Source: Hymenobacter jeollabukensis
GTDB lineage: Bacteria; Bacteroidota; Bacteroidia; Cytophagales; Hymenobacteraceae
DNA: 64,000 nucleotides
Reading direction: 5' to 3'
Assembly: GCF_005771675.1 (NCBI RefSeq)
Contig: NZ_VAJM01000015.1
Span: 1 to 64,000 of the forward strand
Shown one piece after another: positions 31,971-40,873 of the stretch. Numbering within the stretch: the stretch's first letter is position 1; each line of letters begins with the position of its first letter. The notes under the pieces are model-generated. The model saw nothing but the letters and a program-made list of their open reading frames with translations, made no database searches and was not told where the DNA came from. The translations under genes were made by a program, and so were the position numbers.

Positions 31971-34544
31971 ATGAACGCACCCCGGGAAAACGACCCTACC
32001 GAGCTCGACCGCTTCAAGCGCGACATTGACTTGGTTGACTACGCCCAGCGCCAGGGCTACACCATCAAGAAGGAAGGCCGCCGTGGTGACTGGCACCACC
32101 TGGTCAAAGACGATGAGCACGTCATCGTCACCCGCAAGGGCGACCATCAGGTGTACCTGAACACCGGCGACGACCGCGACGCGGGCTCCATCATCGACTT
32201 TGCCAAAACCCGGGGCGGCAACGGCCACGGCCTCAACCTGGGCCAGGTGCGCCAGCAATTGCGCGAATACCTCGACGGCGCCCCTGCCCCGGCGCGGGTG
32301 TACGCCACCCCGCCCGAACCCGTACGGCTCAGCAGCCTGCCGGTGGGCGACCTGGAGCAGGCGGCCCGGCAGGCCGAGGAGGAGCGTCGTACCCGGCTGA
32401 TTTCCGAGGTGCTGGGCGTCAATAAAGAACTCACCGACCGCAGCTACCTGCACGGGCGCGGCATTACCGACGAGACGCTGGATAACCCGGCCTTTCAGGG
32501 GCGCATCTTCACCGCGCAGCAGAACGAGCACAAAAACACGGCCTTCCCCCTCTACAACGAGCACGGGCTGGCCAGCGTCGAGCAGAAGAACGAGCACTAC
32601 AAAAGCCTGCTGCCCCTGCCCAAAAACGGCATCTGGGTGTCGCACCCCACCGAGGGCAAGGACACGCAGGTGGAGCGCGTGGTGGTGAGCGAGTCGGCCA
32701 TCGATTCGCTTTCTCACTTCCAGCTCAAGCACGGACAGGACCCCAAGAACACGCTCTACATTGCTACCAGCGGCACGCCCACCGAGGCGCAGGTGGCCCT
32801 GATTCAGCGCGTCATCGACAAGCAGCAGCCCCGGGAGGTGGTGCTGGCCAACGACCGCGACGCCGGCGGCCGCCAGTTCAACATTAATTACCTCAACGAG
32901 CTGCAGCCGGCCCGGCCGATGGTGTCGGTGGCCGAGCAGGAAGCCTACCGCGAGGCCTCACGGCCGGTGGAGTGGCACGCTACTAGCGACAAGTACCACA
33001 CCAGCCTCAAGGTGACTTTTCACCACGACTCGGCCGAACAGCGCGCCGGCCAGGTGCAGCAGCTTCGCGAGCGGGTAGACCACATCAACCAGACCCAGCA
33101 GGACGGCCCTTCGCTTGCCGTGGAAGTGCAGCGCAGCACCGAGCAGGCCACCATCGTGCGCCTGACCGTGGCCCGGGCCGACACGGCCCAGCTGGAAGTC
33201 GTGGCCCAGGAGCTATACCAGCAGCGGGAGCAACAGCGCCCGGAGGTCGAGCGCCAGCAGGATAGTTTTCTGCGCGTGGACTACCCGCTGGCCAAGGACT
33301 TCAACAAGGAGCTGGAGTACACCAGCCAAGGCCTGAGCGCCGAGCAAATCCGGGCTGCGGCTCAGCGCGAGGAGCAGCAGCGCGAGTCGGAGGGCCAGCA
33401 GCGCCTGGCCGAAGCCCAGCGCCAGGAGCGCGAGCAGCGGGCCCTGGAGCGACAAGCGCAACGGGAGCAGGAGAATACCCCGGAAGCGCAGCAGGAGCGC
33501 GAGCGGAACGACCAGCGCTTTAATCAAGCTGTGCTTGGAGCCGCTGCAGCTGAAGAACAGCAACGTCCAGCGCGCTCCTACCGCAGCGAGCAGGAAGCCG
33601 CCGAGCACACGGCGCAGTTTGTGCACGCCAAAGATGCCGGGCTGGTGCTGCTGAAGGAGTATATCCACGACAACCCGCCGCCCGCCGGCCGCAAAGTCGA
33701 CGAAGCCGAGCGTGAGGAACTGCGCGACCGGGCCCGCTTTGCCGCGACGGTTGCCGGGCCGGCCCCCGTGGTTGATGCCGCTGAAGTGAAAACGGCAACG
33801 TGGAAGATTGACGAGCTGGAGCCGGGCGCCACCGGCCGCGCGGAGGCCTGGAAAGCTATTCTGGACAACTCCGGCTACTCCATGCGCACGAGTGACGTGC
33901 GCAGTACGGTAGATGAGCAGGGCATTCGGCGGGCAGAGTTTGATATGACTTACCGCAACGACCAGCCGGATATTGCCATCATCCACGCCATTGTGACCAA
34001 CACCAATGCCCGCGCTGTGGCCAACAAGGAGCAGTACGCTGGGGTAAGCGTCGTCGAGCGCGACGAAGACCGGGCTGCCCGGCAACTGGCCGCCGAGGCT
34101 GCCCCCTTCCAGCCCCACAACCGCGACCGGAGTCTGGACGTGGCGGCCAAGCCGGATGCCGCGATTGGTGCAGCTGCACCCGAGGCCATTCGCGCCGACA
34201 CGTCAGGCACCGAAAAGCAGGTAATTATTCGGGTGGACGAACCAGCCCTTACTACGGGCGAGCGAGGTCAGGCCGAGGCCGTGCAGGCAGCCGTCGAAAC
34301 CAGTGGGGCCAAGGTAGGCAGCGTACAAAGCACAACCGATGAGCAAGGCATCCGATACTCGGAGATGAAAGTGTCGTACCGCACCGACCAGCCCGAGATT
34401 ACGCAGATAAGCCAGACGCTTGATGCCGTGGCGGAGCAGCGCGGCAGTCAACTGGTGGAGCACAGCAGCGACCGGGCGGAGCGGCACGAGGCAGCCCGCC
34501 ATAGCTTAGAGGCCAAGCAGCCAGCTCAGCAACTGGAGCGATGA
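31971..34544 (+). CDS. Toprim-domain protein (DUF3991/TraP-like primase relative)
   Basis: 857 residues from the ATG at 31971 (an ATG at 31935 is in frame). The N-terminal ~150 residues resemble DUF3991 (LVDYAQRQGYTIKKEGRRGDWHHLV...YLNTGDDRDAGSIIDF). A Toprim fold follows with catalytic E241 (SESAIDSLSH) and D295/D297 (NDRDAGG), as in mobile-element primases. The next ~150 residues carry a beta/alpha region, then a long Glu/Gln/Arg-rich helix (~460-530). The C-terminal ~250 residues contain two related ~75-residue copies, around 610-685 and 745-815, both with TDEQGI/VDEQGI and YR(N/T)DQP(D/E)I. The likely role is DNA priming or relaxation in the recipient during transfer. No zinc finger typical of DnaG is seen. 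Confidence 0.75.
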   Translation: MNAPRENDPTELDRFKRDIDLVDYAQRQGYTIKKEGRRGDWHHLVKDDEHVIVTRKGDHQVYLNTGDDRDAGSIIDFAKTRGGNGHGLNLGQVRQQLREYLDGAPAPARVYATPPEPVRLSSLPVGDLEQAARQAEEERRTRLISEVLGVNKELTDRSYLHGRGITDETLDNPAFQGRIFTAQQNEHKNTAFPLYNEHGLASVEQKNEHYKSLLPLPKNGIWVSHPTEGKDTQVERVVVSESAIDSLSHFQLKHGQDPKNTLYIATSGTPTEAQVALIQRVIDKQQPREVVLANDRDAGGRQFNINYLNELQPARPMVSVAEQEAYREASRPVEWHATSDKYHTSLKVTFHHDSAEQRAGQVQQLRERVDHINQTQQDGPSLAVEVQRSTEQATIVRLTVARADTAQLEVVAQELYQQREQQRPEVERQQDSFLRVDYPLAKDFNKELEYTSQGLSAEQIRAAAQREEQQRESEGQQRLAEAQRQEREQRALERQAQREQENTPEAQQERERNDQRFNQAVLGAAAAEEQQRPARSYRSEQEAAEHTAQFVHAKDAGLVLLKEYIHDNPPPAGRKVDEAEREELRDRARFAATVAGPAPVVDAAEVKTATWKIDELEPGATGRAEAWKAILDNSGYSMRTSDVRSTVDEQGIRRAEFDMTYRNDQPDIAIIHAIVTNTNARAVANKEQYAGVSVVERDEDRAARQLAAEAAPFQPHNRDRSLDVAAKPDAAIGAAAPEAIRADTSGTEKQVIIRVDEPALTTGERGQAEAVQAAVETSGAKVGSVQSTTDEQGIRYSEMKVSYRTDQPEITQISQTLDAVAEQRGSQLVEHSSDRAERHEAARHSLEAKQPAQQLER

Positions 34545-34821
34545 GGTAACCGGTAGCAGGGGGCAATCCGCTGCTTTCCTGCTTTCTTTGGCTAAGGGTG
34601 ACGCGTATCGTAGGTGCTTAGTGAGGGTCTAGGCTTCGGCTTGGATGCAACGGTTGCGGCGCCCCTACCGGTCGGTTTCCATTGAGGGAAGTCTGGTGAC
34701 TCCTTGGAGTTGCCTAAGCGACTGGGGAGCGGCCGCCTACCCGGGCGGCCGCTTTGCATTACCGGAAGCTGTACCTGAAGTGGCGGAGCCTGTTTCTGAC
34801 CGTTAGAAGAGAGCAGGACAG
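34545..34821. other. Intergenic region with terminator, about 280 bp
   Basis: No gene. It separates the convergent Toprim gene and the 34.8-35.5 kb gene. Besides the hairpin at 34728, no repeats or clear sites were seen. Confidence 0.5.
34728..34753. terminator. GC-rich hairpin between convergent genes
   Basis: AGCGGCCGCC and its complement GGCGGCCGCT form a perfect 10-bp stem with a 6-base loop, followed by TTTGC. It is likely to end the Toprim transcript. Confidence 0.6.
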
Positions 34822-35508
34822 CTAGAATTTACGCCTGCGGCGCTTGCTGGCAGGTGCCGGGACCGGAATGTACACTGGGGGCGCAGGACGGGGCGGCCCG
34901 TATTGAGAACGCAGGTAATCCTCGATGCCATAGTCACCCAGCTCAATAATCTTCCCATAATCGAGCTTGCCCTCAAAGAGTGCCTGCTCTTTTAGGTAGG
35001 CCATGTGCTGGTTGTAGATGCCGTTTTTCAGGTGCACGGTAATGCACACCTTATCTTCCTCGTATTCGTGCTCGATGCTGTACACGTAGTAGCGCCCGCT
35101 GCCGGTAACGCCGGCCAGAAACGGCAGGTAAATGGTATCGCCCACGCGCGGCGTGACAGCGAGCCGGCATTGAAAAGTCCGGTAGTCACGGAAGCCAGGG
35201 GCGCAGAACGTGTGCACCACCTGGGTGAACTGCAGCACGTCGGGGTTCTCCTCAATGGCCGTCAGGAAATCCCCGTGGAGCGTTTCAATCTGCTTGCGCA
35301 GCTTCCCAGCCGTAAGGCCTAGCTTCTCCTGCAGGACCTTGCTGACGGGGTATGGCCAAGTCATGGTTTGAATTTCATCAATAAGCGGGTCGTAGGCCTT
35401 GCCCTGCCCGCGAAGTTTAAGCAGTCCCGAGCGGGCCGAGGTAAGGTCGGAGAGCATGTCCCGAACCCGCAGTGGGTCCTTGGGGCGTTCCTGGTAGCGT
35501 TTAGCCAT
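34822..35508 (-). CDS. Hypothetical protein, basic tail
   Basis: A 228-residue protein I do not recognise. A basic start (MAKRYQERPKDPLRVRDML), helical part to ~80 and a beta-rich middle (GDTIYLPFLAGVTGSGRYYVYSIEHEYEEDKVCITVHLKNG) are followed by a Pro-rich and strongly basic C-terminus (ASKRRRRKF). The basic ends suggest contact with nucleic acid. It is a single gene with an inverted repeat at its promoter. It lies in the leading-region-like block near umuDC and ardC. Confidence 0.55.
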   Translation of the reverse strand: MAKRYQERPKDPLRVRDMLSDLTSARSGLLKLRGQGKAYDPLIDEIQTMTWPYPVSKVLQEKLGLTAGKLRKQIETLHGDFLTAIEENPDVLQFTQVVHTFCAPGFRDYRTFQCRLAVTPRVGDTIYLPFLAGVTGSGRYYVYSIEHEYEEDKVCITVHLKNGIYNQHMAYLKEQALFEGKLDYGKIIELGDYGIEDYLRSQYGPPRPAPPVYIPVPAPASKRRRRKF

Positions 35509-35520
35509 AGCAGTAGTAGG

Positions 35521-35544
35521 TTAGAGTCTGGTGTTTAACTCTAA
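35521..35544. promoter_or_regulatory. Inverted repeat upstream of the 34.8-35.5 kb gene
   Basis: TTAGAGT and ACTCTAA are perfect 7-bp arms with a 10-base spacer, 13-36 bases before the start codon at 35508. The position suits an operator overlapping the promoter. Confidence 0.3.
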
Positions 35545-35679
35545 AATAGTCGTTGGCACCCGCCGACCAGGGTGTGCTAGACTTTAAGCTTGGCATTGTG
35601 TACCCCCATCATTAAAGAACATTGACGTCCGGCTGCGCATCTGTTATGCAGCAGTCAAGTAAGCTGACTTACGACCATT

Positions 35680-35717
35680 AAAACGCCCTGCTGAGCAACT
35701 GCTTTGCAGGGCGTTTT
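35680..35717. terminator. Terminator of umuDC
   Basis: AAAACGCCCTGC (35680-35691) pairs perfectly with GCAGGGCGTTTT (35706-35717) around a 14-base loop, with T- and A-tracts on both sides, so it can work in either direction. It lies 66 bases past the umuC stop. Confidence 0.8.
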
Positions 35718-35782
35718 CGTGCATGCTAACCGACTAGTGTTCCGTAGCTACGGCCACTGGTGGCTATTGTCCGAAACAGTGC

Positions 35783-37081
35783 TCATCCTACCAAGAGCAA
35801 ATCTTCCAACCGGGTGGTGTACTGCGGCGTACGCCACTGCGCTTGCCCTTCCCAGGGTGCCTGCGCCTTGCCCGGCGGCAGCACCAGCGAGGCCAGTTTC
35901 ACGGTGCCTTTGCCGAAGCGGCGGTTCAGTGCGTCCAACTCGGCCATCAGCTTGGCCCGTTTTTCCGAAACGGGCGCGGGTTCAAACAGCGTGAGCTGGG
36001 TTTGTCCTTCCGGCTCCAGGCCGTTGAGTATCACGCCGGCCTTGGTGTAACGGTTGCCCGGCTGCCAGAGGCGCTTGAGCGCCGCCCGGGCAAAGCGGAC
36101 CAGCTCAATGGTGTCGTTAGTGGCCACGGGCAGGGTGAGCACGGCGGAGCAGGAATAGGGCGGCGGTTCCAGACCGAAGCGGCTCTTACTCAGGAATACG
36201 GTCATTAGGTGCGCCGCATCGCCCTGCCGGCGCAGCTTCTCCGCGGCCCGGGAGGCAAACGCGCTGACAGCGCCCGTCACGTCGGGAAAGTCCGTGAGCG
36301 GCCGGCCAAACGTTCGCGATACGCACAGCGTGCGGCGCGATAAGGTGCCGTCTTCGCTTGGGGCCAGCCCCTGGCAAGGGTAACCCTGCAGCTCGCGCAC
36401 CAGCCGGGCGCCCACCACCCCGCCCAGGTGCTTGCGGGCAAAGGCTTCCGAGCAGCCCGCCAGCCCGGCGGCTGTGGTGATGCCGGCGGTGTAGAGCTTT
36501 TGGGCATACTGCCGGCCAATGCCCCAGACATCTTCCACGTCGACCTGCTCCAGGGTCCAGCGGCGGCGCTCTGCCGTGTCGAGGTGGCACACGCCGCCCA
36601 TCTCCGGGTTCTTCTTGGCCAGGCGGTTGGCCAGCTTGGCCAGCGTCTTGGTGGGCGCAATGCCCACACAGGTCGGGATGCCGGTGCGGGCCAGCACGTT
36701 GGCTCGCACGGTGCGGGCAAAGCTTTCCAGGCTGTTAACCACGAAGCGTTCCATGCCGTGCAGGTCCAGAAAGGCCTCGTCGATGGAATACACTTCCACG
36801 GCCGGCGCCACCTGGCTCAGGTACCACATCACCCGGCGCGACATGTCGCCGTACAGCGCGTAGTTGCTGGAAAACACGGCCACCTGGTGCTGCTCCAGCA
36901 GGGGTTTGACCTGAAAGTACGGGTCGCCCATCTGCAGGCCCAAGGCCTTGGCTTCCGCGCTCCGGGATATCAAACAGCCATCATTATTGCTCAATACAAC
37001 AACTGGCCGGCCGTCGAGTCGGGGCTGAAAAACCCGCTCGCAGCTGACGTAGAAGTTGTTGCAGTCGACTAAGGCGTACAT
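35783..37081 (-). CDS. umuC: UmuC-like Y-family DNA polymerase
   Basis: 432 residues from the ATG at 37081, which is the start seen in the family ([18 protein letters not shown]); a longer frame upstream overlaps umuD and is not used. Catalytic residues are visible: D6 in LVDCNNFY, and the conserved [10 protein letters not shown] near 100. It copies damaged DNA with UmuD' as a low-fidelity polymerase. The start is two bases after the umuD stop, so the two genes form an operon. UmuDC on mobile elements often serves lesion tolerance in a new host. Confidence 0.9.
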   Translation of the reverse strand: MYALVDCNNFYVSCERVFQPRLDGRPVVVLSNNDGCLISRSAEAKALGLQMGDPYFQVKPLLEQHQVAVFSSNYALYGDMSRRVMWYLSQVAPAVEVYSIDEAFLDLHGMERFVVNSLESFARTVRANVLARTGIPTCVGIAPTKTLAKLANRLAKKNPEMGGVCHLDTAERRRWTLEQVDVEDVWGIGRQYAQKLYTAGITTAAGLAGCSEAFARKHLGGVVGARLVRELQGYPCQGLAPSEDGTLSRRTLCVSRTFGRPLTDFPDVTGAVSAFASRAAEKLRRQGDAAHLMTVFLSKSRFGLEPPPYSCSAVLTLPVATNDTIELVRFARAALKRLWQPGNRYTKAGVILNGLEPEGQTQLTLFEPAPVSEKRAKLMAELDALNRRFGKGTVKLASLVLPPGKAQAPWEGQAQWRTPQYTTRLEDLLLVG

Positions 37082-37083
37082 GG

Positions 37084-37551
37084 CTAGTCGCGGGTGCGCA
37101 GCAGGGCCGCCAGTTTGCCGGGAATCAGCTCGTGCAACACGTGGGTGACCACGCTCCATATACGCACGGCACCGGCGTCGTGAATCTCCCAGGGTTGGTA
37201 GTCCGGATTTTCCGGCTTCAGCCACCAGGTACCGTGCTCACAGACCAGGCGCTTGACGGTGCATTCTCCGTCCACTACGGCCACCACGATGTGATTGTGG
37301 TCGGCCTCCATCTGCTTGTCCACAGCCAGCAGGTCGCCTTCGTGAATCTCGGCGTTTTTCATGCTCTCCCCGCTCACCCGCACCAGGTAGGTGGCGTCGG
37401 GGTGTCGCAAGAGCAGGCGGTTCAAGTCGAAGAGCTCGTCGGTGTAATCGGAAGCAGGCGAGGGAAAGCCGGCGGATACCGAACAGCTGAAAAGCGGGAG
37501 CAAAAAAGGCGTTTGGGAGTCTTGGACCGGGATTAATTCGACGTTGCGCAT
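37084..37551 (-). CDS. umuD: UmuD-like SOS-response S24 peptidase
   Basis: 155 residues from the ATG at 37551. The self-cleavage site is A27-G28 in [11 protein letters not shown]; the catalytic Ser63 is in GESM and Lys100 in CTVKRL. After RecA-stimulated cleavage the product activates UmuC. An inverted repeat lies 57-83 bases upstream and may bind LexA or a LexA-like repressor. Confidence 0.9.
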   Translation of the reverse strand: MRNVELIPVQDSQTPFLLPLFSCSVSAGFPSPASDYTDELFDLNRLLLRHPDATYLVRVSGESMKNAEIHEGDLLAVDKQMEADHNHIVVAVVDGECTVKRLVCEHGTWWLKPENPDYQPWEIHDAGAVRIWSVVTHVLHELIPGKLAALLRTRD

Positions 37552-37607
37552 GGGTGGTATAGAGTAGGCGTGTCCACAATAATACGCGCTGCTAATATAA
37601 TTAGTAA

Positions 37608-37634
37608 TGACAAGGCTAAAAATAGTAGTTGTCA
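37608..37634. promoter_or_regulatory. Inverted repeat in the umuDC promoter region
   Basis: TGACAA (37608-37613) and TTGTCA (37629-37634) are perfect 6-bp arms with a 15-base spacer; a shorter near-palindrome (CTAATATAATTAG, 37592-37604) lies closer to the gene. Candidate SOS operator; the match to a known box was not tested. Confidence 0.35.
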
Positions 37635-37820
37635 AATCCGTTCGCTCAACTGTTTCTGGCTGTCCAATACCGCGCCGGCCACACCAGACCCCAACGCCAG
37701 CCGGCTCAAAATCAGGCCCGCGTCGGGGCATCCTGCGCTTATAAAAAGTGGTTTTTCAACTCCTCAGCCCGCAGGCTGACCAGTTGAAAGAAGCAGCTGT
37801 TTGAGGGCTTTTTCGCAGGG

Positions 37821-37863
37821 GGCAGTGGGGAAAAGAAGGTTGAATAAAAAGAGCAAAAAGATA
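37821..37863 (+). promoter_or_regulatory. Repeated leader element, copy A (before ardC)
   Basis: A 43-bp block that starts GGCAGTGGGGAAAAGAAGGT and ends AGAGCAAAAAGATA. It is matched at ~37 of 43 positions by a block at 39824-39866. In both cases exactly 85 bases separate it from the start codon of the next gene. The conserved spacing over AT-rich, otherwise divergent sequence suggests a shared promoter or leader RNA for genes needed at the same time. Confidence 0.6.
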
Positions 37864-37948
37864 TAAAATAAAGAGCACAATGTAAACTTAGCGGCGGCTG
37901 TTTTCGTTTATATAATATAGGAAACGCTCACAAAAACAGCGCTTTATT

Positions 37949-38956
37949 ATGAAAAAGACCCGCAAGCCCGCCCCCCGCAAAGCTGCCACGGCCGCAACTT
38001 CTCGCCCCGATGTGTATCAGATTGTGACTGACCGGATTGTGTCCGCGTTAGAAGGCGGCGTGATTCCGTGGCACAAGCCGTGGAGCGCGATGTACGGCCT
38101 GCCCCGCAACTACGCCACGGGGGCCGCTTACTCAGGCATCAACGCCTTTCTGCTACACTTTAGCGGAGCGCTGCCCTTTTTCCTGACGTTCAAGCAGACG
38201 CTGGCTCTGGGTGGGAACGTGCGCAAGGGCGCCAAGGGGCATCCGGTGGTGTACTATAACGTATCGGTGCGCGAGAACGAGCAGACCGGCAAGGAGGAAA
38301 AGCTTCCCTTTCTGAAGTACTACACCGTGTTTTCGGTGGAAGACATCGAAGGCATCGAATTTGATTTGCCGGCGGTGGAGCGCCACGCGCATACGCCCAT
38401 TGAAGCGGCGGAAGCCATTGTGAGCGGCTGGGAGGAGCGCCCGGCCATTGAGCACCGGCACCAGCGCGCTTACTACTCCCCGGCGCTGGATATGGTCAAC
38501 ATGCCCGAGCGGACCACCTTTACCACGGCCGAAGGCTATTATGCTACCCTGTTTCACGAGCTGACCCACAGCACGGGCCACGCCTCCCGGTTGGACCGCC
38601 CGGACCTGACCGCCGGCGAAGGCAAACTATCAGCCAGCTACGCCCGCGAGGAGCTGACGGCGGAGATGGGCGCCTCCTTCCTATGCGCGGCCGCCGGCCT
38701 CAATCCCGAGATGACCGAGCCCAATGCCGTGGCCTACATCCAGTCATGGCTGGAGCGCCTGAAAAACGATAAAAAGCTGGTGCTGCAAGCCGCCAGCAAG
38801 GCCCAGCGCGCCACTCGGCTGATTCTGGGCCTGCCGGAGGAAGGGGAGGCCGTGCCGGCCCCGGCTCCTGCCCGCGTGCTGGAATTCGCCGCCGAAGAAG
38901 ACGAAGTCAGCCGGCAGTACCGGGAGGCGGAGCTCAGCTGGCTGGCCGCCGCCTGA
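37949..38956 (+). CDS. ardC: ArdC-like antirestriction protein
   Basis: 335 residues. The N-terminal half has the ArdC ssDNA-binding region (VYQIVTDRIVSALEGGVIPWHKPW, then NYATGAAYSGINAFLL). The C-terminal half is a zinc metallopeptidase with H203-E-L-T-H207 in LFHELTHSTGHASRLDR and a later Glu in REELTAEMGASFL. ArdC proteins protect incoming single-stranded plasmid DNA from restriction. A Pro/Ala-rich tail ends the protein. The gene follows the 43-bp repeated element. It opens a run of small + strand genes. Confidence 0.9.
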   Translation: MKKTRKPAPRKAATAATSRPDVYQIVTDRIVSALEGGVIPWHKPWSAMYGLPRNYATGAAYSGINAFLLHFSGALPFFLTFKQTLALGGNVRKGAKGHPVVYYNVSVRENEQTGKEEKLPFLKYYTVFSVEDIEGIEFDLPAVERHAHTPIEAAEAIVSGWEERPAIEHRHQRAYYSPALDMVNMPERTTFTTAEGYYATLFHELTHSTGHASRLDRPDLTAGEGKLSASYAREELTAEMGASFLCAAAGLNPEMTEPNAVAYIQSWLERLKNDKKLVLQAASKAQRATRLILGLPEEGEAVPAPAPARVLEFAAEEDEVSRQYREAELSWLAAA

Positions 38957-38963
38957 GCCGCGC

Positions 38964-38989
38964 CGCGGGCCGCTGTTTCCGGCGGCCCG
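38964..38989. terminator. GC-rich hairpin after ardC
   Basis: GCGGGCCGC and GCGGCCCGC form a 9-bp stem around 8 bases, just past the ardC stop. There is no T-tract, so it may be a weak terminator or only slow transcription into the next gene. Confidence 0.35.
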
Positions 38990-39027
38990 CCCGGCCTTGG
39001 GTTCACTCATTTCTCCCCTACCGCCCC

Positions 39028-39318
39028 ATGAATGCAAGCGAAGCCCCCGTTTTCGGGGAGCCCAACTGGAACCGGTACCGTACCCGGGTAGCCGAGATGC
39101 TGACCGACGTGGAAGCCGACATGCAGCAGCGCGGCTACGGCCTCAGCCTCGAAGGCCTGACGTTGGAAGTAGCCGAGCGCCTGTCGTTGGGCGTGGCAAC
39201 GCTGGAAGACTTTCAGGTGCTGGAGGCCCTGGTAAAGGCCCTGCGGCCCGTTGCCCGCGAGGCGGTCCGTACCATCCGTGAGCAGCAGGGCGGGCAGTTT
39301 GCGCTGCTCTTGCTGTAA
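39028..39318 (+). CDS. Small hypothetical protein downstream of ardC
   Basis: 96 residues, mostly helical, with WNRYRTRVAEMLTDVEADMQQRGYG and an LEGLTLEVAERLSLG segment. Not recognised. It is 71 bases after ardC on the same strand. The ATG comes right after a CCCTACCGCCCC leader, a pyrimidine-rich pattern also seen before other genes here. Probably part of the element's early-entry cargo. Confidence 0.5.
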   Translation: MNASEAPVFGEPNWNRYRTRVAEMLTDVEADMQQRGYGLSLEGLTLEVAERLSLGVATLEDFQVLEALVKALRPVAREAVRTIREQQGGQFALLLL

Positions 39319-39354
39319 TCCATTCCCCTTCTACTCCTCATTTTAACAAATCCC

Positions 39355-39750
39355 GTGAACCAGCATTTAAAATCCACTCCCCTGGCGGACCCGTTTCCGC
39401 CGCAGCAGGCTTACCTGGCTATCGAGTTAAAGCCCGTTGATGCGGCGGAGCGGCACCGTCTGCAGGCCCTGCGCCAGCACGTGCAGGCTCATACCCACAC
39501 TACCGATTTGCGCGGGCTGGCGGGGGCGGTGAAGAAGCTCCTGGGCGCCGGTTATGAAGTCGGCTGTGGCAGCTCCCACATCTGGATACTGCGCGCCGGC
39601 GACACCGCGCGCCTGGCCATTGTAGCTGACCTGCTGACTACGGCTTACCGGGACTGGTTTGAGCCCTTGCCTGAAGCTCCCGCCACCAGCCGCCTTTCCT
39701 GCCCCTGCCCTACCGGGGAGCCGCCTGCTCCTAGCCGTATGGGAGGCTAA
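39355..39750 (+). CDS. Small hypothetical protein, GTG start
   Basis: 131 residues from a GTG at 39355. A basic and helical N-terminal part (AERHRLQALRQHVQAHTHTTDLRGLAGAVKKLL) is followed by YEVGCGSSHIWILRAGDTARLAIVAD, which looks like a small alpha/beta domain, and a Pro/Cys-rich tail. Not recognised. It is 36 bases after the previous gene and is followed by a terminator. Confidence 0.5.
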   Translation: MNQHLKSTPLADPFPPQQAYLAIELKPVDAAERHRLQALRQHVQAHTHTTDLRGLAGAVKKLLGAGYEVGCGSSHIWILRAGDTARLAIVADLLTTAYRDWFEPLPEAPATSRLSCPCPTGEPPAPSRMGG

Positions 39751-39770
39751 CGGCTCCAAGTGCTTTTCTT

Positions 39771-39805
39771 AAAGCGCCGCTAACCAGTCAGGTGGTGCTT
39801 TTTTT
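39771..39805 (+). terminator. Terminator after the small-gene run
   Basis: AAAGCGCC (39771-39778) pairs with GGTGCTTT (39794-39801; one wobble pair) and is followed by a T-run. It lies 20 bases past the stop at 39750. Confidence 0.6.
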
Positions 39806-39823
39806 CGGGTGTCATTCCAGGTG

Positions 39824-39866
39824 GGCAGCGGGGCAAAGAAGGTCGAAATAAAAGAGCAAAATGATA
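39824..39866 (+). promoter_or_regulatory. Repeated leader element, copy B
   Basis: A 43-bp block that starts GGCAGCGGGGCAAAGAAGGT and ends AGAGCAAAATGATA. It is the partner of the block at 37821, with the same 85-base distance to its gene at 39952. The sequences that follow differ but both end in a similar CGCTTTAT/AGCTTTAT just before the ATG. Confidence 0.6.
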
Positions 39867-39951
39867 CGAATAATGATTAAAAATGAGAACGACGGGAGGC
39901 GGTGTGATGTTGTTACTATAGAATTAACATTCAATAAATCAGCTTTATATC

Positions 39952-40554
39952 ATGGAAAACGCGCTCTGCTTACCCCTCGCCAAATCATTGCTTTTCAGCC
40001 TGCACACCACCGAGCTGGTGAAGCCCGGGGGCGCTAACTTACCGCTGCCGCCCCGCCTGTTTCTGCGCACCGCGCCCGGCCAGCCCGCCCTGATTATGGC
40101 CCTGTGCGGCACCACGGGCAAGCTTTTCCCCACCACGAGCTACGACGGTGGCCCGTTCCAGGTAGTAGGTGGCACGGCCTACGCTAGCCGGCAGGACCTG
40201 GGGGCTTTCTTCCAGACCCAGCACGCCGGCATGCTGCCTGCTGAGGGAGCCGCCACGCTGCTGAGGGTGGACGGCAGCACCCGCGAAGTGCGCCCTGAGA
40301 AAGGCCGCAAAAGCTTTGGCTTAGCCCAGCTGTACGCCGTGCTGGAAGCCACTTACATCGACGTGCACTGCCCGCAGCACGGGCCTTACGAGGGCTATAT
40401 TATCGTGTTTGACGACGAGGGCAAGGACCGCCGGCGCCCCATCAACCCGCTGACCACGGCTATGTGGTACGAAACCTATCCGCTGGAGCACTACGCGCCC
40501 GTTGACGTGGTGGCTGGGCCAGTGCTGCTGATGAAGTCTGACCTGCTGCGCTAA
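39952..40554 (+). CDS. Hypothetical protein with DUF3846-like C-terminus
   Basis: 200 residues. The N-terminal half (SLLFSLHTTELVKPGGANLPLPP ... YDGGPFQVVGGTAYASRQDL) is not recognised. The second half (FGLAQLYAVLEATYIDVHCPQHGPYEGYIIVFDDEGKDRRRPINPLT, then VVAGPVLLMKSDLL) has the pattern of DUF3846, a small domain found on plasmids and phages. The function is not known. It has its own copy of the 43-bp leader element and probably its own transcript, ending at the hairpin at 40563. Confidence 0.55.
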   Translation: MENALCLPLAKSLLFSLHTTELVKPGGANLPLPPRLFLRTAPGQPALIMALCGTTGKLFPTTSYDGGPFQVVGGTAYASRQDLGAFFQTQHAGMLPAEGAATLLRVDGSTREVRPEKGRKSFGLAQLYAVLEATYIDVHCPQHGPYEGYIIVFDDEGKDRRRPINPLTTAMWYETYPLEHYAPVDVVAGPVLLMKSDLLR

Positions 40555-40562
40555 GTTCTGCT

Positions 40563-40592
40563 GGCAGCCGCTCCGATACCGGAGCGGCTGCC
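40563..40592. terminator. Perfect 13-bp hairpin
   Basis: GGCAGCCGCTCCG and CGGAGCGGCTGCC around ATAC, eight bases after the stop at 40554. No T-tract. Likely a terminator or stabilising stem. Confidence 0.55.
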
Positions 40593-40627
40593 TGACTGCG
40601 CGTCTCACTTCCTACTGACCCAAGCCG

Positions 40628-40873
40628 ATGCCCGTTACCCCGAAAATGCCCCCTGCTGCCGCCCTTACCTGCAAGCTGGAGGCCCTGCGGGCGGAGCTGC
40701 GCTGCATCCTGCAGCACCCGGCCATTGCGCCGGTGCGCCGGCAGGCAGCGGAAGCCTTTATTTGCCAGTGCACAGACGCAGTACGGTTAGAGCAGTGGCT
40801 GGCCCTGGCTGTGACCGAGTGCGGGCAGTGGGAAGAGCGGGTCCTGGCCATGGAGGAAAAGCCGGAAAGGTAA
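40628..40873 (+). CDS. Small helical hypothetical protein
   Basis: 81 residues, helical, with two Cys residues and a repeated LxxLRAEL type heptad. Not recognised. Placed between the hairpin at 40563 and the HTH gene at 40953, same strand. Confidence 0.45.
   Translation: MPVTPKMPPAAALTCKLEALRAELRCILQHPAIAPVRRQAAEAFICQCTDAVRLEQWLALAVTECGQWEERVLAMEEKPER

Noticed and set aside
31806-32732. 308-codon minus-strand frame opposite the Toprim gene
   Set aside because: The opposite strand carries clear DUF3991 and Toprim motifs; this frame is a by-product.
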